From the NCBI RefSeq assembly GCF_000426525.1, contig NZ_AUFN01000010.1, positions 372,001-436,000 of the forward strand: DNA of 64,000 nt, in the 5' to 3' direction. The stretch's first letter is position 1. Each line of letters opens with the position of its first letter. The DNA comes from Nocardioides alkalitolerans DSM 16699 (GTDB lineage Bacteria > Actinomycetota > Actinomycetes > Propionibacteriales > Nocardioidaceae). Both the position numbers and the translations under genes were made by a program. Positions 29,068 through 37,789 of the stretch are shown here, piece by piece. The notes below the pieces were generated by a model, which saw only the letters and a program-made list of their open reading frames with translations, was not told where the DNA came from and made no database searches.

Positions 29068-29086
29068 ACACTGCGGGACGCAGTGT
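29068..29086. promoter_or_regulatory. 19-base dyad between thiolase and epimerase genes
   Basis: ACACTGCG, spacer GGA, then CGCAGTGT: perfect 8-base arms, 34 bases before the epimerase start. It is a different sequence from the 14-base motif and may control the epimerase alone. Confidence 0.55.
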
Positions 29087-29119
29087 TGCACCCACGATGC
29101 GATCCGGCACGATGCCCTC

Positions 29120-29572
29120 ATGTCTGCAGCGCTGGAGATCCCCGAGCACCTGTTCACCGCCATCGACCACGTCGGCATCGCCGTCGCGGACCTCGACGCG
29201 GCCATCGAGTTCTACGAGACCACCTTCGGCATGAAGGTCGCCCACCAGGAGACGAACGAGGAGCAGGGCGTGCGGGAGGCCATGGTCGCGGTCGGCGACT
29301 CGGGCTCCTTCATCCAGCTGCTCGCCCCGCTCACGCCGGAGTCGACGATCGCCAAGTTCCTCGACCGCTCCGGCCCCGGCCTGCAGCAGCTCGCCTACCG
29401 CGTCACCGACGTCGAGGCCGTCTCCGCGATCCTGCGCGAGCGCGGCGTCCGCCTGCTGTACGACGCCCCCCGCCGCGGCACCTCGGACTCCCGCATCAAC
29501 TTCGTGCACCCCAAGGACGCCGGCGGCGTGCTCGTCGAGCTCGTGCAGCCCGCGGCGGCCGCGCAGCACTGA
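29120..29572 (+). CDS. mce: Methylmalonyl-CoA (ethylmalonyl-CoA) epimerase
   Basis: 150 residues from ATG 29120 (an upstream in-frame start at 29048 would run through the operator). Vicinal-oxygen-chelate fold: metal ligands are His in AIDHVGIAVADL, Gln in LQQLAYRV and Glu in GGVLVELVQP, with the usual spacing. It interconverts the 2R and 2S forms of methylmalonyl-CoA, and in the ethylmalonyl-CoA route also acts on ethylmalonyl-CoA. Divergent from thiolase-meaB, the common actinobacterial arrangement. Confidence 0.96.
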   Translation: MSAALEIPEHLFTAIDHVGIAVADLDAAIEFYETTFGMKVAHQETNEEQGVREAMVAVGDSGSFIQLLAPLTPESTIAKFLDRSGPGLQQLAYRVTDVEAVSAILRERGVRLLYDAPRRGTSDSRINFVHPKDAGGVLVELVQPAAAAQH

Positions 29573-29613
29573 GGCCTGCCGGACGCCCTCCCGGGTCACC
29601 GGCGAGCGGCCGC

Positions 29614-30435
29614 TCAGGGCTCCCGGTGGTCGTCGTCGCGTGCGTCGGTGACGAGCATGTGGCCGGGCGCGTGGGCGATCGCCAGCGCCGGGCGTGACTC
29701 GACCACCGCGGCCTGGGGCGTGACGCCGCAGGCCCAGAACACCGGTACCTCGCCGTCGCGGACCGTCACGGCGTCGCCGTAGTCGGGCGCGGCGAGGTCC
29801 ATGATCCCGAGCGCGCCCGGGTCGCCGACGTGCACGGGAGCGCCGTGCACGGCCGGATAGCGGGCGGTGATCCGGACGGCGTCGGCCACCCGGTCGGCGG
29901 CCACCGGCCGCATCGAGACCACCAGCGGGCCCCCGAGGGCGCCGGCGGGCCGGCAGCGCCGGTCGGTGCGGTACATGGGCACGTTCACGCCCTCCTCCCA
30001 GTGCCGCATCCCGATGCCCGCGGAGACGAGGGCGTCCTCGAAGGTGAACGAGCACCCGATCAGGAACGCCACGAGGTCGTCGCGCCACCACCGGGTGACC
30101 TCGGTCGGCTCGTCGACGAGCTCACCGTCGACGAACACCCGGTAGCGCGGCGCGTCCGTGCGTACGTCCCCGTCGAGGATCGGGCCCGAGACGGCGCCCG
30201 GCTCGAGCACGTCGAGCACGGGGCAGGGCTTCGGGTTGCGCTGGGCGAACAGCAGGAAGTCGAACGCGTCGGTGCGCGGGAGCACGAGCAGGTTGGCCTG
30301 CGTCCACCCGGCGCTCCACCCGGCGGTCGGGGTCACCAGCCCGTCGCGGAACAGCCGCCTCGCCGCGTACGGCGCCAGCCCCGCCGGGTCGGTCGGCACC
30401 CGCGGTTCGGCGGGCCCCCTCGCCCTCGCGTTCAT
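29614..30435 (-). CDS. Putative hydro-lyase / D-glutamate cyclase family (YcsI, DUF1445)
   Basis: 273 residues from ATG 30435, which overlaps the pxpC stop (ATGA); an ATG four codons earlier is possible. Family features: [48 protein letters not shown] and GPLVVSMRP, then DYGDAV and [13 protein letters not shown]. The same family sits in the Bacillus ycsFGI-kipIA cluster; the human relative acts as a D-glutamate cyclase forming 5-oxo-D-proline, which would fit a 5-oxoproline cluster. The exact activity here is inferred. Confidence 0.88.
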   Translation of the reverse strand: MNARARGPAEPRVPTDPAGLAPYAARRLFRDGLVTPTAGWSAGWTQANLLVLPRTDAFDFLLFAQRNPKPCPVLDVLEPGAVSGPILDGDVRTDAPRYRVFVDGELVDEPTEVTRWWRDDLVAFLIGCSFTFEDALVSAGIGMRHWEEGVNVPMYRTDRRCRPAGALGGPLVVSMRPVAADRVADAVRITARYPAVHGAPVHVGDPGALGIMDLAAPDYGDAVTVRDGEVPVFWACGVTPQAAVVESRPALAIAHAPGHMLVTDARDDDHREP

Positions 30436-31313
30436 CGCGTCACCCATCGGAACCGCACCTCCTCCCCCGGCCGCACCTGGGCGGCCAGGTCGACGTCGGC
30501 GTCGACCACGACCGCGACGACGGGGTAGCCGCCGGTCACGGGGTGGTCGGCCAGGAACACGACCGGCTCACCGCTGGGCGGCACCTGCACCGCACCGCGG
30601 CACGCGCCCTCGCTGGGCAGCTGCCGGTCGCCGTGGGCGGGGGCGAGCAGACCCTCGTCGCGCTCGAGGCGCACCCCCACCCGGTTGGAGCGCGACGACG
30701 TCGTCCACGAGCCCGTCACGAGAGCGTCGACGTCGTCGACCCAGTCGTCCCGGGGGCCGCGCACGACGCGCAGCTCCACCGCCCCCGCGCCGAGGGCGGG
30801 CAGGGGCACGGCCTCCACGAGCGGCTCCCCCGCGACGTCGTCGCCCACGGCGAGCTCGTCGCCGTCGGCCAGGGGGGCCGGACCGAGACCGGCCAGCACG
30901 TCGTGGCTGCGCGATCCGAGCGTCACCGGGGCGTCGATGCCCCCGCGGACCGCGAGGTAGCTGCGGAGGCCGCGGGGCGACGTACCGAGACGCACGACGT
31001 CACCCGCCCGGGCCGCGACGACGGCACCGGCACCGACCTCGCGGCCGCCCACCTCCACCGTCACCGGGGCCCCCGTGACGCACAGCCACAGCACCCCGTC
31101 GCCCGTCACCTCGAGCTCGAGGCCGCCGAGCGTGACCTCGAGCGCCGCCGCTCCGGGGGCGTTGCCGACGGCACGGTTGGCGAGCGCGTGGGCCGCCCGG
31201 TCGGCCGCGCCGGAGCGGCCGACGCCGATGCCGGCCTGGCCGGTGCGGCCGCGGTCCTCGACGTACGTCGGGCCGCCGACCCGGCGCACCCGGAGACCGA
31301 CCCGGGCGCTCAC
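30432..31313 (-). CDS. pxpC: 5-oxoprolinase subunit PxpC
   Basis: 293 residues of the biotin-dependent carboxyltransferase-like/KipA family, one of three subunits that open 5-oxoproline to glutamate with ATP. Conserved: [26 protein letters not shown] at the N-terminus, [13 protein letters not shown] in the middle, and [16 protein letters not shown] near the end. The start overlaps pxpB by 4 bases and the end overlaps the DUF1445 gene, so the three are coupled. Confidence 0.95.
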   Translation of the reverse strand: MSARVGLRVRRVGGPTYVEDRGRTGQAGIGVGRSGAADRAAHALANRAVGNAPGAAALEVTLGGLELEVTGDGVLWLCVTGAPVTVEVGGREVGAGAVVAARAGDVVRLGTSPRGLRSYLAVRGGIDAPVTLGSRSHDVLAGLGPAPLADGDELAVGDDVAGEPLVEAVPLPALGAGAVELRVVRGPRDDWVDDVDALVTGSWTTSSRSNRVGVRLERDEGLLAPAHGDRQLPSEGACRGAVQVPPSGEPVVFLADHPVTGGYPVVAVVVDADVDLAAQVRPGEEVRFRWVTR

Positions 31314-31954
31314 GGGCGGGCTCCGACGTCGACGAACCGCACGACCCCGCCGGGGCGCAGGAGGGCCGGCGGGTCGCGGTCGAGGTCCCAGAGGGCGAGC
31401 GCGGTGCGGCCGATCAGCTGCCAGCCGCCCGGGGAGGCCCGGGGGTAGACGCCCGAGAACTCGCCGGCGAGGCCGACGGACCCGGCGGGCACCTCGGTGC
31501 GCGCGGAGTCGCGGCGCGGCACCTCGAGCCGGGGGTCACCGCCGACGAGGTAGCCGAAGCCCGGGGCGAAGCCGCCGAACGCCACCCGCCACGTGGACGC
31601 GGTGTGGGCCTCCACGACGGCGGCCTCGTCGAGCCCGGTCAGGCGGGCGACGTCGGCGAGGTCCGGGCCGTCGTAGGTCACGGGGATCTCGACGACGTCC
31701 CCGGGGTCGGCGACCGCGTCGGAGCGGACCGGGGCCGGCTCCACCCGCGCGAGACGGGAGCGCAGCGCGTCGAGGTCGTGGCCCGGCCGCAGCGTCACCA
31801 GCACGGTGCGGGCGGCCGGCACGACGTCCTCGACCGGGCCGTCGTGGCCCACCAGGCCGGCGGCGAGCAGTGCGTCCGACCAGGCGACGACCTCGGCCGC
31901 GTCGGCGACCTCGACGAGGACGGCCCGGTCGCCGTACGGGAGCAGGCGGGTCAC
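31310..31954 (-). CDS. pxpB: 5-oxoprolinase subunit PxpB
   Basis: 214 residues from GTG 31954, overlapping the pxpA stop (GTGA). KipI/allophanate hydrolase subunit 1 family: starts [16 protein letters not shown], with [29 protein letters not shown] and the C-terminal [14 protein letters not shown]. It works with PxpA and PxpC. Long in-frame extension upstream exists but lies entirely inside pxpA and is not real. Confidence 0.95.
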   Translation of the reverse strand: MTRLLPYGDRAVLVEVADAAEVVAWSDALLAAGLVGHDGPVEDVVPAARTVLVTLRPGHDLDALRSRLARVEPAPVRSDAVADPGDVVEIPVTYDGPDLADVARLTGLDEAAVVEAHTASTWRVAFGGFAPGFGYLVGGDPRLEVPRRDSARTEVPAGSVGLAGEFSGVYPRASPGGWQLIGRTALALWDLDRDPPALLRPGGVVRFVDVGARP

Positions 31955-32733
31955 ACGAACGACCGCAGCTCGACGCCGGCGTCGGTCAGCCCGGCCCGCA
32001 CGGCCTGCGCCATCGCGACCGCGCCGGGCGAGTCGCCGTGCACGCACACCGAGTCCGCGGCCACCGCGATCTCGCTGCCGTCGACGGCCGTGAGGCGCCC
32101 GGTCGTCACCAGGCGCACGACGCGCGCCGCCACCTCGGCGGGGTCGTGCAGCACCGCGCCGGGCTCGCGCCGGGAGACCAGGGTGCCCTCCGGCGTGTAG
32201 GCCCGGTCGGCGAAGGCCTCCGTGACGGTGCGCAGCCCGGCGGCCTCGGCCGTGGCGAGCAGCACGGAGCCGGGGAGGCCGAGGAGCGGCAGGCTCGCGT
32301 CGTACGCCCGCACGGCCGCCACGACCGCGGCGGCCTGCGCCTCGTGGTGCACGACGGTGTTGTAGAGCGCGCCGTGCGGCTTCACGTAGGCCACCCGGCC
32401 GCCGGCCGCCCGGGCCATCGCCTCGAGGGCGCCGACCTGGTAGAGCACGTCGTCGGCCAGCTCGGCCGGCTCGACGTCGATGAAGCGCCGCCCGAAGCCC
32501 GCGAGGTCGCGGTAGCCGACCTGGGCACCGATGACGACGTCGCGCTCGACGGCCCAGGCGCACGTGCGCCGCAGCGTCGTCGGGTCGCCGGCGTGGAAGC
32601 CGCAGGCCACGTTGGCGCTGGTCACCTGCGCGAGCACGGCCTCGTCGTCGCCGAGCTGCCAGCGGCCGAAGGACTCCCCCACGTCGCTGTTGAGGTCGAC
32701 GGTGATCCCGTCCGTGATCTCGTTCCTGGTCAT
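31951..32733 (-). CDS. pxpA: 5-oxoprolinase subunit PxpA (LamB/YcsF family)
   Basis: 260 residues. Starts [23 protein letters not shown], the family hallmark, with [38 protein letters not shown] and [12 protein letters not shown]. PxpA supplies the ATP-dependent ring-opening chemistry with PxpBC. It begins 11 bases after the NRAMP-like gene, and the run NRAMP-pxpA-pxpB-pxpC-DUF1445 appears to be one transcript from the promoter facing the GntR gene. Confidence 0.96.
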   Translation of the reverse strand: MTRNEITDGITVDLNSDVGESFGRWQLGDDEAVLAQVTSANVACGFHAGDPTTLRRTCAWAVERDVVIGAQVGYRDLAGFGRRFIDVEPAELADDVLYQVGALEAMARAAGGRVAYVKPHGALYNTVVHHEAQAAAVVAAVRAYDASLPLLGLPGSVLLATAEAAGLRTVTEAFADRAYTPEGTLVSRREPGAVLHDPAEVAARVVRLVTTGRLTAVDGSEIAVAADSVCVHGDSPGAVAMAQAVRAGLTDAGVELRSFV

Positions 32734-32744
32734 CGCGGGTCCCC

Positions 32745-33959
32745 TCAGAGCTCGGTGATCGGCGTGATCGAGTTGTAGGCGAGGTAGAGCGTCAGCAGCC
32801 AGGCGAGCACGCCGATGCCGAGCAGCCACCTCGGGTAGCGGTAGCCGTGCAGCAGGTCGCGACGGCGCCACGCGATCCACAGCAGGATGCCGAACCCGAT
32901 CGGCAGGATCATGCCGTTGAACGCCCCCGCGAAGACGAGCAGCGTCACGGGCGCCTGCTCGATCAGCAGGTAGATCACGGTGGTGAGCACGATGAAGCCG
33001 ACGGTCAGCAGGTTGCGGGTGCGGTCGGAGGTGCGCGAGGTCGTGATGAACGAGACCGAGGTGTACGACGCACCGATCACCGACGTCAGCGCCGCGGCCC
33101 AGAGGATGAGCCCGAAGACGCGGAGGCCCACCTCGCCCGCGGCGGCCTCGAAGGCGCTCGCGGCCGGGTTGCCGGCGTCGATGGAGGCGCCGCCCGCGAT
33201 GACGCCGAGGATCGCGAGGAAGAGGACCACGCGCATGAGGCCGGTGACGAGGATCCCGACGACCGAGCTGCGCGAGATGTCCCGCACCGCCTCGGGCCCC
33301 GTGGTGCCCGAGTCGAGCAGGCGGTGAGCGCCGGCGTACGTGATGTAGCCACCCACCGTGCCGCCGATGATCGTGGTGACGGCCAGGACGTCGAACTCGG
33401 CCGGTGCCACGACGCTGGTGAGCGCCTCGCCGACCGGTGGTCCGGAGGTGAGGGCGATCGCCGCGGTGGCCACGATCATCAGCAGACCGAGGAGCACGAC
33501 CACCCGGTCGAGGGCCATGCCGGCCCGGTGGCTGAGGAAGATCGCGGCCGCGAGGGCGGCGGAGATCGCGCCGCCGATCTTCGGCTCCAGCCCCAGCAGC
33601 GCGTCGGTGCCGAGGCCGCTGCCGGCCACGTTGCCGATGTTGAAGACCAGGCCGCCGACGACCACGAGGCCGGCGAGCACCCAGCCGGCTCCGGGGGCGA
33701 CGTCGCCCGCGAGCTCGTGGGCGCGCCGACCGGCGACGCCGATGACGCGCCAGACGTTCAGCTGCACCGCCACGTCGACGAGGATCGAGAGCACGATCGC
33801 GCACGCGAACGCCGCCCCGAGCTCGAGCGTGAAGGTGGCGGTCTGGGTGATGAAGCCGGGTCCGATGGCGCTGGTGGCCATCAGGAAGATGGCGCCGAGC
33901 AGGGCTGATCGACGACTCGCCGAGGTGACGGCGTCCTTGAGGGGCGGGGTCTCGCTCAT
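32745..33959 (-). CDS. NRAMP-related transporter lacking metal-site motifs
   Basis: 404 residues with 11 hydrophobic spans in the NRAMP (APC-fold) arrangement; related to Bacillus YcsG, also next to pxpA. True metal transporters carry DPGN in helix 1 and MPH in helix 6. Here helix 1 reads [14 protein letters not shown] (GPGFIT, residues 33-38) and helix 6 reads [14 protein letters not shown], so both are missing. A substrate such as 5-oxoproline is a reasonable guess from context. First gene of the pxp operon; 102 bases divergent from GntR. Confidence 0.88.
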   Translation of the reverse strand: MSETPPLKDAVTSASRRSALLGAIFLMATSAIGPGFITQTATFTLELGAAFACAIVLSILVDVAVQLNVWRVIGVAGRRAHELAGDVAPGAGWVLAGLVVVGGLVFNIGNVAGSGLGTDALLGLEPKIGGAISAALAAAIFLSHRAGMALDRVVVLLGLLMIVATAAIALTSGPPVGEALTSVVAPAEFDVLAVTTIIGGTVGGYITYAGAHRLLDSGTTGPEAVRDISRSSVVGILVTGLMRVVLFLAILGVIAGGASIDAGNPAASAFEAAAGEVGLRVFGLILWAAALTSVIGASYTSVSFITTSRTSDRTRNLLTVGFIVLTTVIYLLIEQAPVTLLVFAGAFNGMILPIGFGILLWIAWRRRDLLHGYRYPRWLLGIGVLAWLLTLYLAYNSITPITEL

Positions 33960-34005
33960 GGGTGGGGGCCTTCCTGGTCCGAGCAGCAGGATCGGTTCAC
34001 CGTAG

Positions 34006-34022
34006 GGATTGTTCAACAATCC
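34006..34022. promoter_or_regulatory. GntR operator, 17-base perfect palindrome
   Basis: GGATTGTT-C-AACAATCC lies between the divergent NRAMP-pxp operon (start 33959) and the GntR gene (start 34062), 28 bases before the GntR -10. TTGTTnAACAA-like sites are typical of FCD-type GntR regulators. Confidence 0.8.
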
Positions 34023-34049
34023 TGCAATCCCCTGTCGCTCCCGGGTCGT

Positions 34050-34055
34050 TAGGGT
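34050..34055 (+). promoter_or_regulatory. Candidate -10 of gntR gene
   Basis: TAGGGT six bases before GTG 34062; a leaderless transcript is expected. Confidence 0.6.
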
Positions 34056-34061
34056 CTGCTC

Positions 34062-34784
34062 GTGCCGACGTCCGAGCTCGACCCCCTCCTGACCTCGCTC
34101 GCGGACGCCCGACGGGCCCGTCGCACGGTGATGAGCACGTCCGCCGATCGAGCGGCACGACTGCTCCGCGAGCAGGTCGTGGAGGGCGCCCTCACCTCGG
34201 GCACCCGGTTGCCGGAGGTCCGGCTCGCCGAGGCGCTGGGCGTCTCCCGCAACACGCTCCGCGAGGCCCTGAGCCAGCTCGTGGCCGAGCGCGTGCTGCG
34301 CCGCGAGGAGCACCGCGGTGTCGTCGTCGCGACCCCGTCCGTCGACGACGTCCACGACGTCTACGCGGCTCGCCGCATCATCGAGCCCGCCGCGGTGCAG
34401 CACGGCGTCGCGCACGACCCGGAGCACCTCGACGCCCTCGAGCTCGCGGTGCGCGAGGGCCACGCCGCGGCCGCCTCGCACGACTGGCGCGGCGTCGCCA
34501 GCGCCAACCAGCACTTCCACCGCGCGGTCGTCGGCCTCGCCGGCAGCGCCCGGCTCGACGCCCAGATGGACCTGCTGCTGGCGGAGATGAGGTTGTTCTT
34601 CAACCAGATGCCGGACCCCGAGCCGTTCCACACGCCCTACCTCGACGAGAACGCGATCATCGCGGCCCACCTGCGCTCGGGCCGTCGGGCCGAGGCGGCG
34701 ACGCGCCTCGCGTCGTACCTGCGCACCGCCGAGGAGCAGCTCGCACTGGCCTTCACGACAGGCGGCGCGACCCGGGGCCGTTGA
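34062..34784 (+). CDS. GntR/FCD-family regulator of the pxp operon
   Basis: 240 residues from GTG 34062. N-terminal winged helix (about 25-95: GTRLPEVRLAEALGVSRNTLREALSQLVAERVL) and C-terminal FCD all-helical ligand domain with the metal-binding Asp/His pattern (NQHFHRAVVGLA; IIAAHLRSGRR). Divergent position and the perfect palindrome between the genes make it the likely repressor of the pxp cluster and of itself. The Bacillus cluster uses an IclR-type regulator (KipR) instead. Confidence 0.93.
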   Translation: MPTSELDPLLTSLADARRARRTVMSTSADRAARLLREQVVEGALTSGTRLPEVRLAEALGVSRNTLREALSQLVAERVLRREEHRGVVVATPSVDDVHDVYAARRIIEPAAVQHGVAHDPEHLDALELAVREGHAAAASHDWRGVASANQHFHRAVVGLAGSARLDAQMDLLLAEMRLFFNQMPDPEPFHTPYLDENAIIAAHLRSGRRAEAATRLASYLRTAEEQLALAFTTGGATRGR

Positions 34785-34883
34785 CCGCACGGGCACCGGC
34801 TGCAACGCTCCCGCAACCGGGTGGCGCCGACAGTGCTGCCACCTCGGGAATGAGACGCAGACCACGTTCGAGCCCACGGCTGG

Positions 34884-34900
34884 TTACTGACGGGTATCTT
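34884..34900 (+). promoter_or_regulatory. Putative acyl-CoA operator and -10 of ccr
   Basis: TTACTGACGGGTAT (34884-34897) fits yKACynnnnGGTAw and overlaps the candidate -10 TATCTT (34895-34900), a position suited to repression. The start codon follows about 43 bases later with its own Shine-Dalgarno. Confidence 0.65.
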
Positions 34901-34942
34901 GCGCTCGGCCCGTCCACCTCGACCTCCAGGGAGACCCCAGTC

Positions 34943-36283
34943 GTGCAGAACATCCTCGACGCGATCCTCGCCGGCGACACCGCCAGCGGTGACTTCGCGA
35001 ACCTCGACCTGCCCGAGTCCTACCGAGCGGTGACCGTCCACGCCGACGAGGTCGACATGTTCGAGGGCATCGCCACGCGCGACAAGGACCCCCGCAAGTC
35101 CCTCCACGTCGAGGACGTCGCGCTGCCCGAGCTCGGCCCCGGCGAGGCGTACGTCGCGGTGATGGCCTCGGCGATCAACTACAACACCGTGTGGACCTCG
35201 ATCTTCGAGCCCGTCTCGACGTTCGGCTTCCTCGAGCGCTACGGCCGACTCTCCGAGCTCACGAAGCGCCACGACCTGCCCTACCACGTGGTCGGCTCCG
35301 ACCTGGCCGGCGTCGTGCTCAAGACCGGTCCGGGCGTCACGAAGTGGAAGCCCGGCACCGAGGTCGTCGCCCACTGCCTCTCGGTCGAGCTCGAGGACCC
35401 CGCGGGCCACGACGACACGATGATGGACCCCCAGCAGCGCATCTGGGGCTTCGAGACCAACTTCGGCGGCCTGGCCCACATCGCGCTGGTCAAGTCGAAC
35501 CAGCTGCTGCCCAAGCCGGCCCACCTCACCTGGGAGGAGGCCGCCTCCCCCGGGCTGGTCAACGCCACCGCCTACCGCCAGCTCGTGAGCAAGAACGCCG
35601 GCCAGATGAAGCAGGGCGACAACGTCCTCATCTGGGGCGCCTCCGGCGGCCTCGGCGGGTTCGCGACCCAGTACGCGCTCAACGGCGGCGCCAACCCGAT
35701 CTGCGTGGTCTCCAACGAGGAGAAGGCCAAGATCGTGCGCTCCATGGGCGCCGAGCACGTGATCAACCGCTCCGAGGAGAACTGGAAGTTCTGGAACGAC
35801 GAGGGCACCGAGCAGAACCCCAAGGAGTGGCAGCGCCTGGGCAAGAAGATCCGCGAGCTCACCGGCGGCGAGGACATCGACATCGTCTTCGAGCACCCCG
35901 GCCGCGAGACCTTCGGCGCCTCGGTCTACGTGACCCGCAAGGGCGGCACCATCACCACCTGCGCCTCGACGACCGGCTACATGCACGAGTACGACAACCG
36001 CTACCTGTGGATGAACCTCAAGCGCATCGTGTCGTCGCACTTCGCCAACTACCGCGAGGCCTTCGAGGCCAACCGCCTCATCGCCCAGGCCAAGATCCAC
36101 CCCACCCTGTCGCGCACCTACAGCCTCGACGAGGTCGGCCAGGCCGCGCTGGACGTGCACCACAACAAGCACCAGGGCAAGGTCGGCGTGCTGTGCCTGG
36201 CCCCCGAGCAGGGCCTCGGCGTCCGCGACACCGAGCTGCGCGAGAAGCACATCGACGCCATCAACCGCTTCCGCGGCGTCTGA
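34943..36283 (+). CDS. ccrA: Crotonyl-CoA carboxylase/reductase
   Basis: 446 residues from GTG 34943 with an AGGGAGA Shine-Dalgarno. Ccr reductively carboxylates crotonyl-CoA to ethylmalonyl-CoA using NADPH and CO2. MDR fold with the Ccr hallmarks: SAINYNTVWTSIFEPVSTF, WGFETNFGGLAHIALVKSNQLLPKP, LIWGASGGLGGFATQYAL (NADPH site), FEHPGRETFGASVYVTRKGG and HPTLSRTYSLDEVGQAA. Length matches the family. Together with the epimerase and the mutase at 48 kb it gives the core of the ethylmalonyl-CoA route, or an extender unit for polyketides. Confidence 0.97.
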   Translation: MQNILDAILAGDTASGDFANLDLPESYRAVTVHADEVDMFEGIATRDKDPRKSLHVEDVALPELGPGEAYVAVMASAINYNTVWTSIFEPVSTFGFLERYGRLSELTKRHDLPYHVVGSDLAGVVLKTGPGVTKWKPGTEVVAHCLSVELEDPAGHDDTMMDPQQRIWGFETNFGGLAHIALVKSNQLLPKPAHLTWEEAASPGLVNATAYRQLVSKNAGQMKQGDNVLIWGASGGLGGFATQYALNGGANPICVVSNEEKAKIVRSMGAEHVINRSEENWKFWNDEGTEQNPKEWQRLGKKIRELTGGEDIDIVFEHPGRETFGASVYVTRKGGTITTCASTTGYMHEYDNRYLWMNLKRIVSSHFANYREAFEANRLIAQAKIHPTLSRTYSLDEVGQAALDVHHNKHQGKVGVLCLAPEQGLGVRDTELREKHIDAINRFRGV

Positions 36284-36293
36284 CCTGCTCGTT

Positions 36294-36325
36294 CGCCGGG
36301 TCGTCGCACGCGCGACGACCCGGCG
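36294..36325 (+). terminator. Hairpin terminator behind ccr
   Basis: Perfect 14-base stem (left arm CGCCGGGTCGTCGC) with a 4-base loop, 10 bases past the stop. No U-tract. Confidence 0.8.
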
Positions 36326-36439
36326 GACGCGCCCGGTGTCGCGACGACCCTGGGATCACGCGCCCCCATCCGCAACACTGGTGCCAGCGCCCGCCCCCAC
36401 CGAGCGTCCGAGACTGCGGCACAGAGGAGTCATCCACAC

Positions 36440-37708
36440 ATGAGCGACAAGGGACTGTCGATCTTCGACGAGGAGCCGGACACCGGCTCGACGCCGACCC
36501 AGCCCAACCCGCGCGTCGGCGACCCCGACAAGCAGCAGACGCAGGTGATCCCCGCCGTCGGCTCCGCGCCCTCCCCCACGACCGCCCCCCGATCGCAGCC
36601 CGCTCCCAGTCGCCCCGCCGTGCCGCCCCGTCCCACCACCGGCGCCCCGGCGCCCGTCGGACCGGGAGCCGGGCCCACGGGCCACACGCGCGGCGTCGTG
36701 CCGGCGCTGCCGCTCGTGCGGCGCGGCGGCTACGACAAGGACGCCGTCGACCGCACGCTCCAGCAGATCGCCGACGAGAAGGCCGGCCTCGGCAGCAGCC
36801 TCGCCGTCTCCGAGCAGCGGGTCGCCGAGCTCGAGGCGCACCTCGACGCCGTGAGCAAGCAGCTCGCCGAGGCCAAGAACCCGACGTACGCCGGGCTCGG
36901 CGGCCGCGCCAGCGAGATGCTCCGCCTCGCCGAGGAGGAGGCCGACGAGGTCCGCACCAACGCGCAGGCCGAGGCCCAGGACATCCTGGAGCAGGCCACG
37001 CGCGACGCCCGGGCCATCCGTGCCGACGCCGCCCGCGAGGCCGAGGACATGCGCTCCGTGCAGCTGCGCGACCTCGAGGACACCCGTTCGCGCATCATCG
37101 CGGACGCCGAGCAGGAGCGGTCCCTGGCCCGTTCGGAGGGCGCCGACCTCGTCGCCTCCGCCAAGCGCGAGGCGGCCCAGCTGCGGCTCGCGGCCGAGCA
37201 GGAGTCGAACGACCTGCGCAGCAGCGCGACCCGCCAGGCCGAGAAGCTCCGTGCGGGCGCCGACCGCGAGGTCCAGGAGGCCCGCCGGGCCCTGGCCGTG
37301 GAGAAGGAGCGGCTCGCCCGCGAGGCGGCCGACCACCACGCCAACGCCATGGCCCAGACGAACCAGATCGTGGTGGAGGCCGAGGAGCGCGCCGCGGCGG
37401 CCGAGGAGCGCGCCCGCGAGGCGATCGCCCAGAGCACGTCGCAGCGCGAGCAGGCGCAGCGCGAGGGCGAGGCCCTGCTGAGCCGCGCCCGCCGCGAGGC
37501 CGAGCAGATCGTCGTCTCGGCCCGCACGCAGTCCGAGTCGATCACCGCCAGCGGCCAGGCCGAGGCCGCCCGCGAGCTCGCCGCGACCAAGGCCGAGACC
37601 GAGCGGATGGCGAAGCGCCGCGACGCCATCGCCGCCCAGCTCGGTGCACTGCGCGACGTGGTGGCCGGCTTCGCCGACGACGCCGTCGACGAGAAGCCGC
37701 GGGGCTGA
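36440..37708 (+). CDS. Coiled-coil polarity/cytoskeletal protein (Scy/FilP/DivIVA-like)
   Basis: 422 residues, GAGGAG Shine-Dalgarno about 10 bases upstream. Residues 1-90 are Pro/Thr/Ser-rich and disordered; about 95-135 (RRGGYDKDAVDRTLQQIADEKAGLG) resembles the DivIVA-like lead-in; 135-405 is an unbroken Ala/Glu/Arg coiled coil with 11-residue-type periodicity (EAEDMR, EAAQLR, EAEQIV). Streptomyces Scy and FilP lie next to the same epimerase-thiolase-meaB genes, so a role in cell-pole or wall-growth organisation is likely. The exact orthology is not settled. Confidence 0.85.
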   Translation: MSDKGLSIFDEEPDTGSTPTQPNPRVGDPDKQQTQVIPAVGSAPSPTTAPRSQPAPSRPAVPPRPTTGAPAPVGPGAGPTGHTRGVVPALPLVRRGGYDKDAVDRTLQQIADEKAGLGSSLAVSEQRVAELEAHLDAVSKQLAEAKNPTYAGLGGRASEMLRLAEEEADEVRTNAQAEAQDILEQATRDARAIRADAAREAEDMRSVQLRDLEDTRSRIIADAEQERSLARSEGADLVASAKREAAQLRLAAEQESNDLRSSATRQAEKLRAGADREVQEARRALAVEKERLAREAADHHANAMAQTNQIVVEAEERAAAAEERAREAIAQSTSQREQAQREGEALLSRARREAEQIVVSARTQSESITASGQAEAARELAATKAETERMAKRRDAIAAQLGALRDVVAGFADDAVDEKPRG

Positions 37709-37734
37709 CCTCCGCGCACGCACGACCTGCTCGT

Positions 37735-37776
37735 ACGACGACGGGCCCGGGGCTGATGCCCCGGGCCCGTCGTCGT
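37735..37776. terminator. Bidirectional hairpin terminator
   Basis: Perfect 18-base stem with a 6-base CTGATG loop between the converging coiled-coil and EamA genes; the strongest hairpin in the window. Confidence 0.88.
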
Positions 37777-37789
37777 GCGTGGTGCCGTC

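Noticed and set aside
33962..34942. In-frame extension of ccr upstream through the GntR gene
   Set aside because: The extension is an out-of-frame read of gntR and contains the ccr promoter; the enzyme length fits the GTG at 34943.
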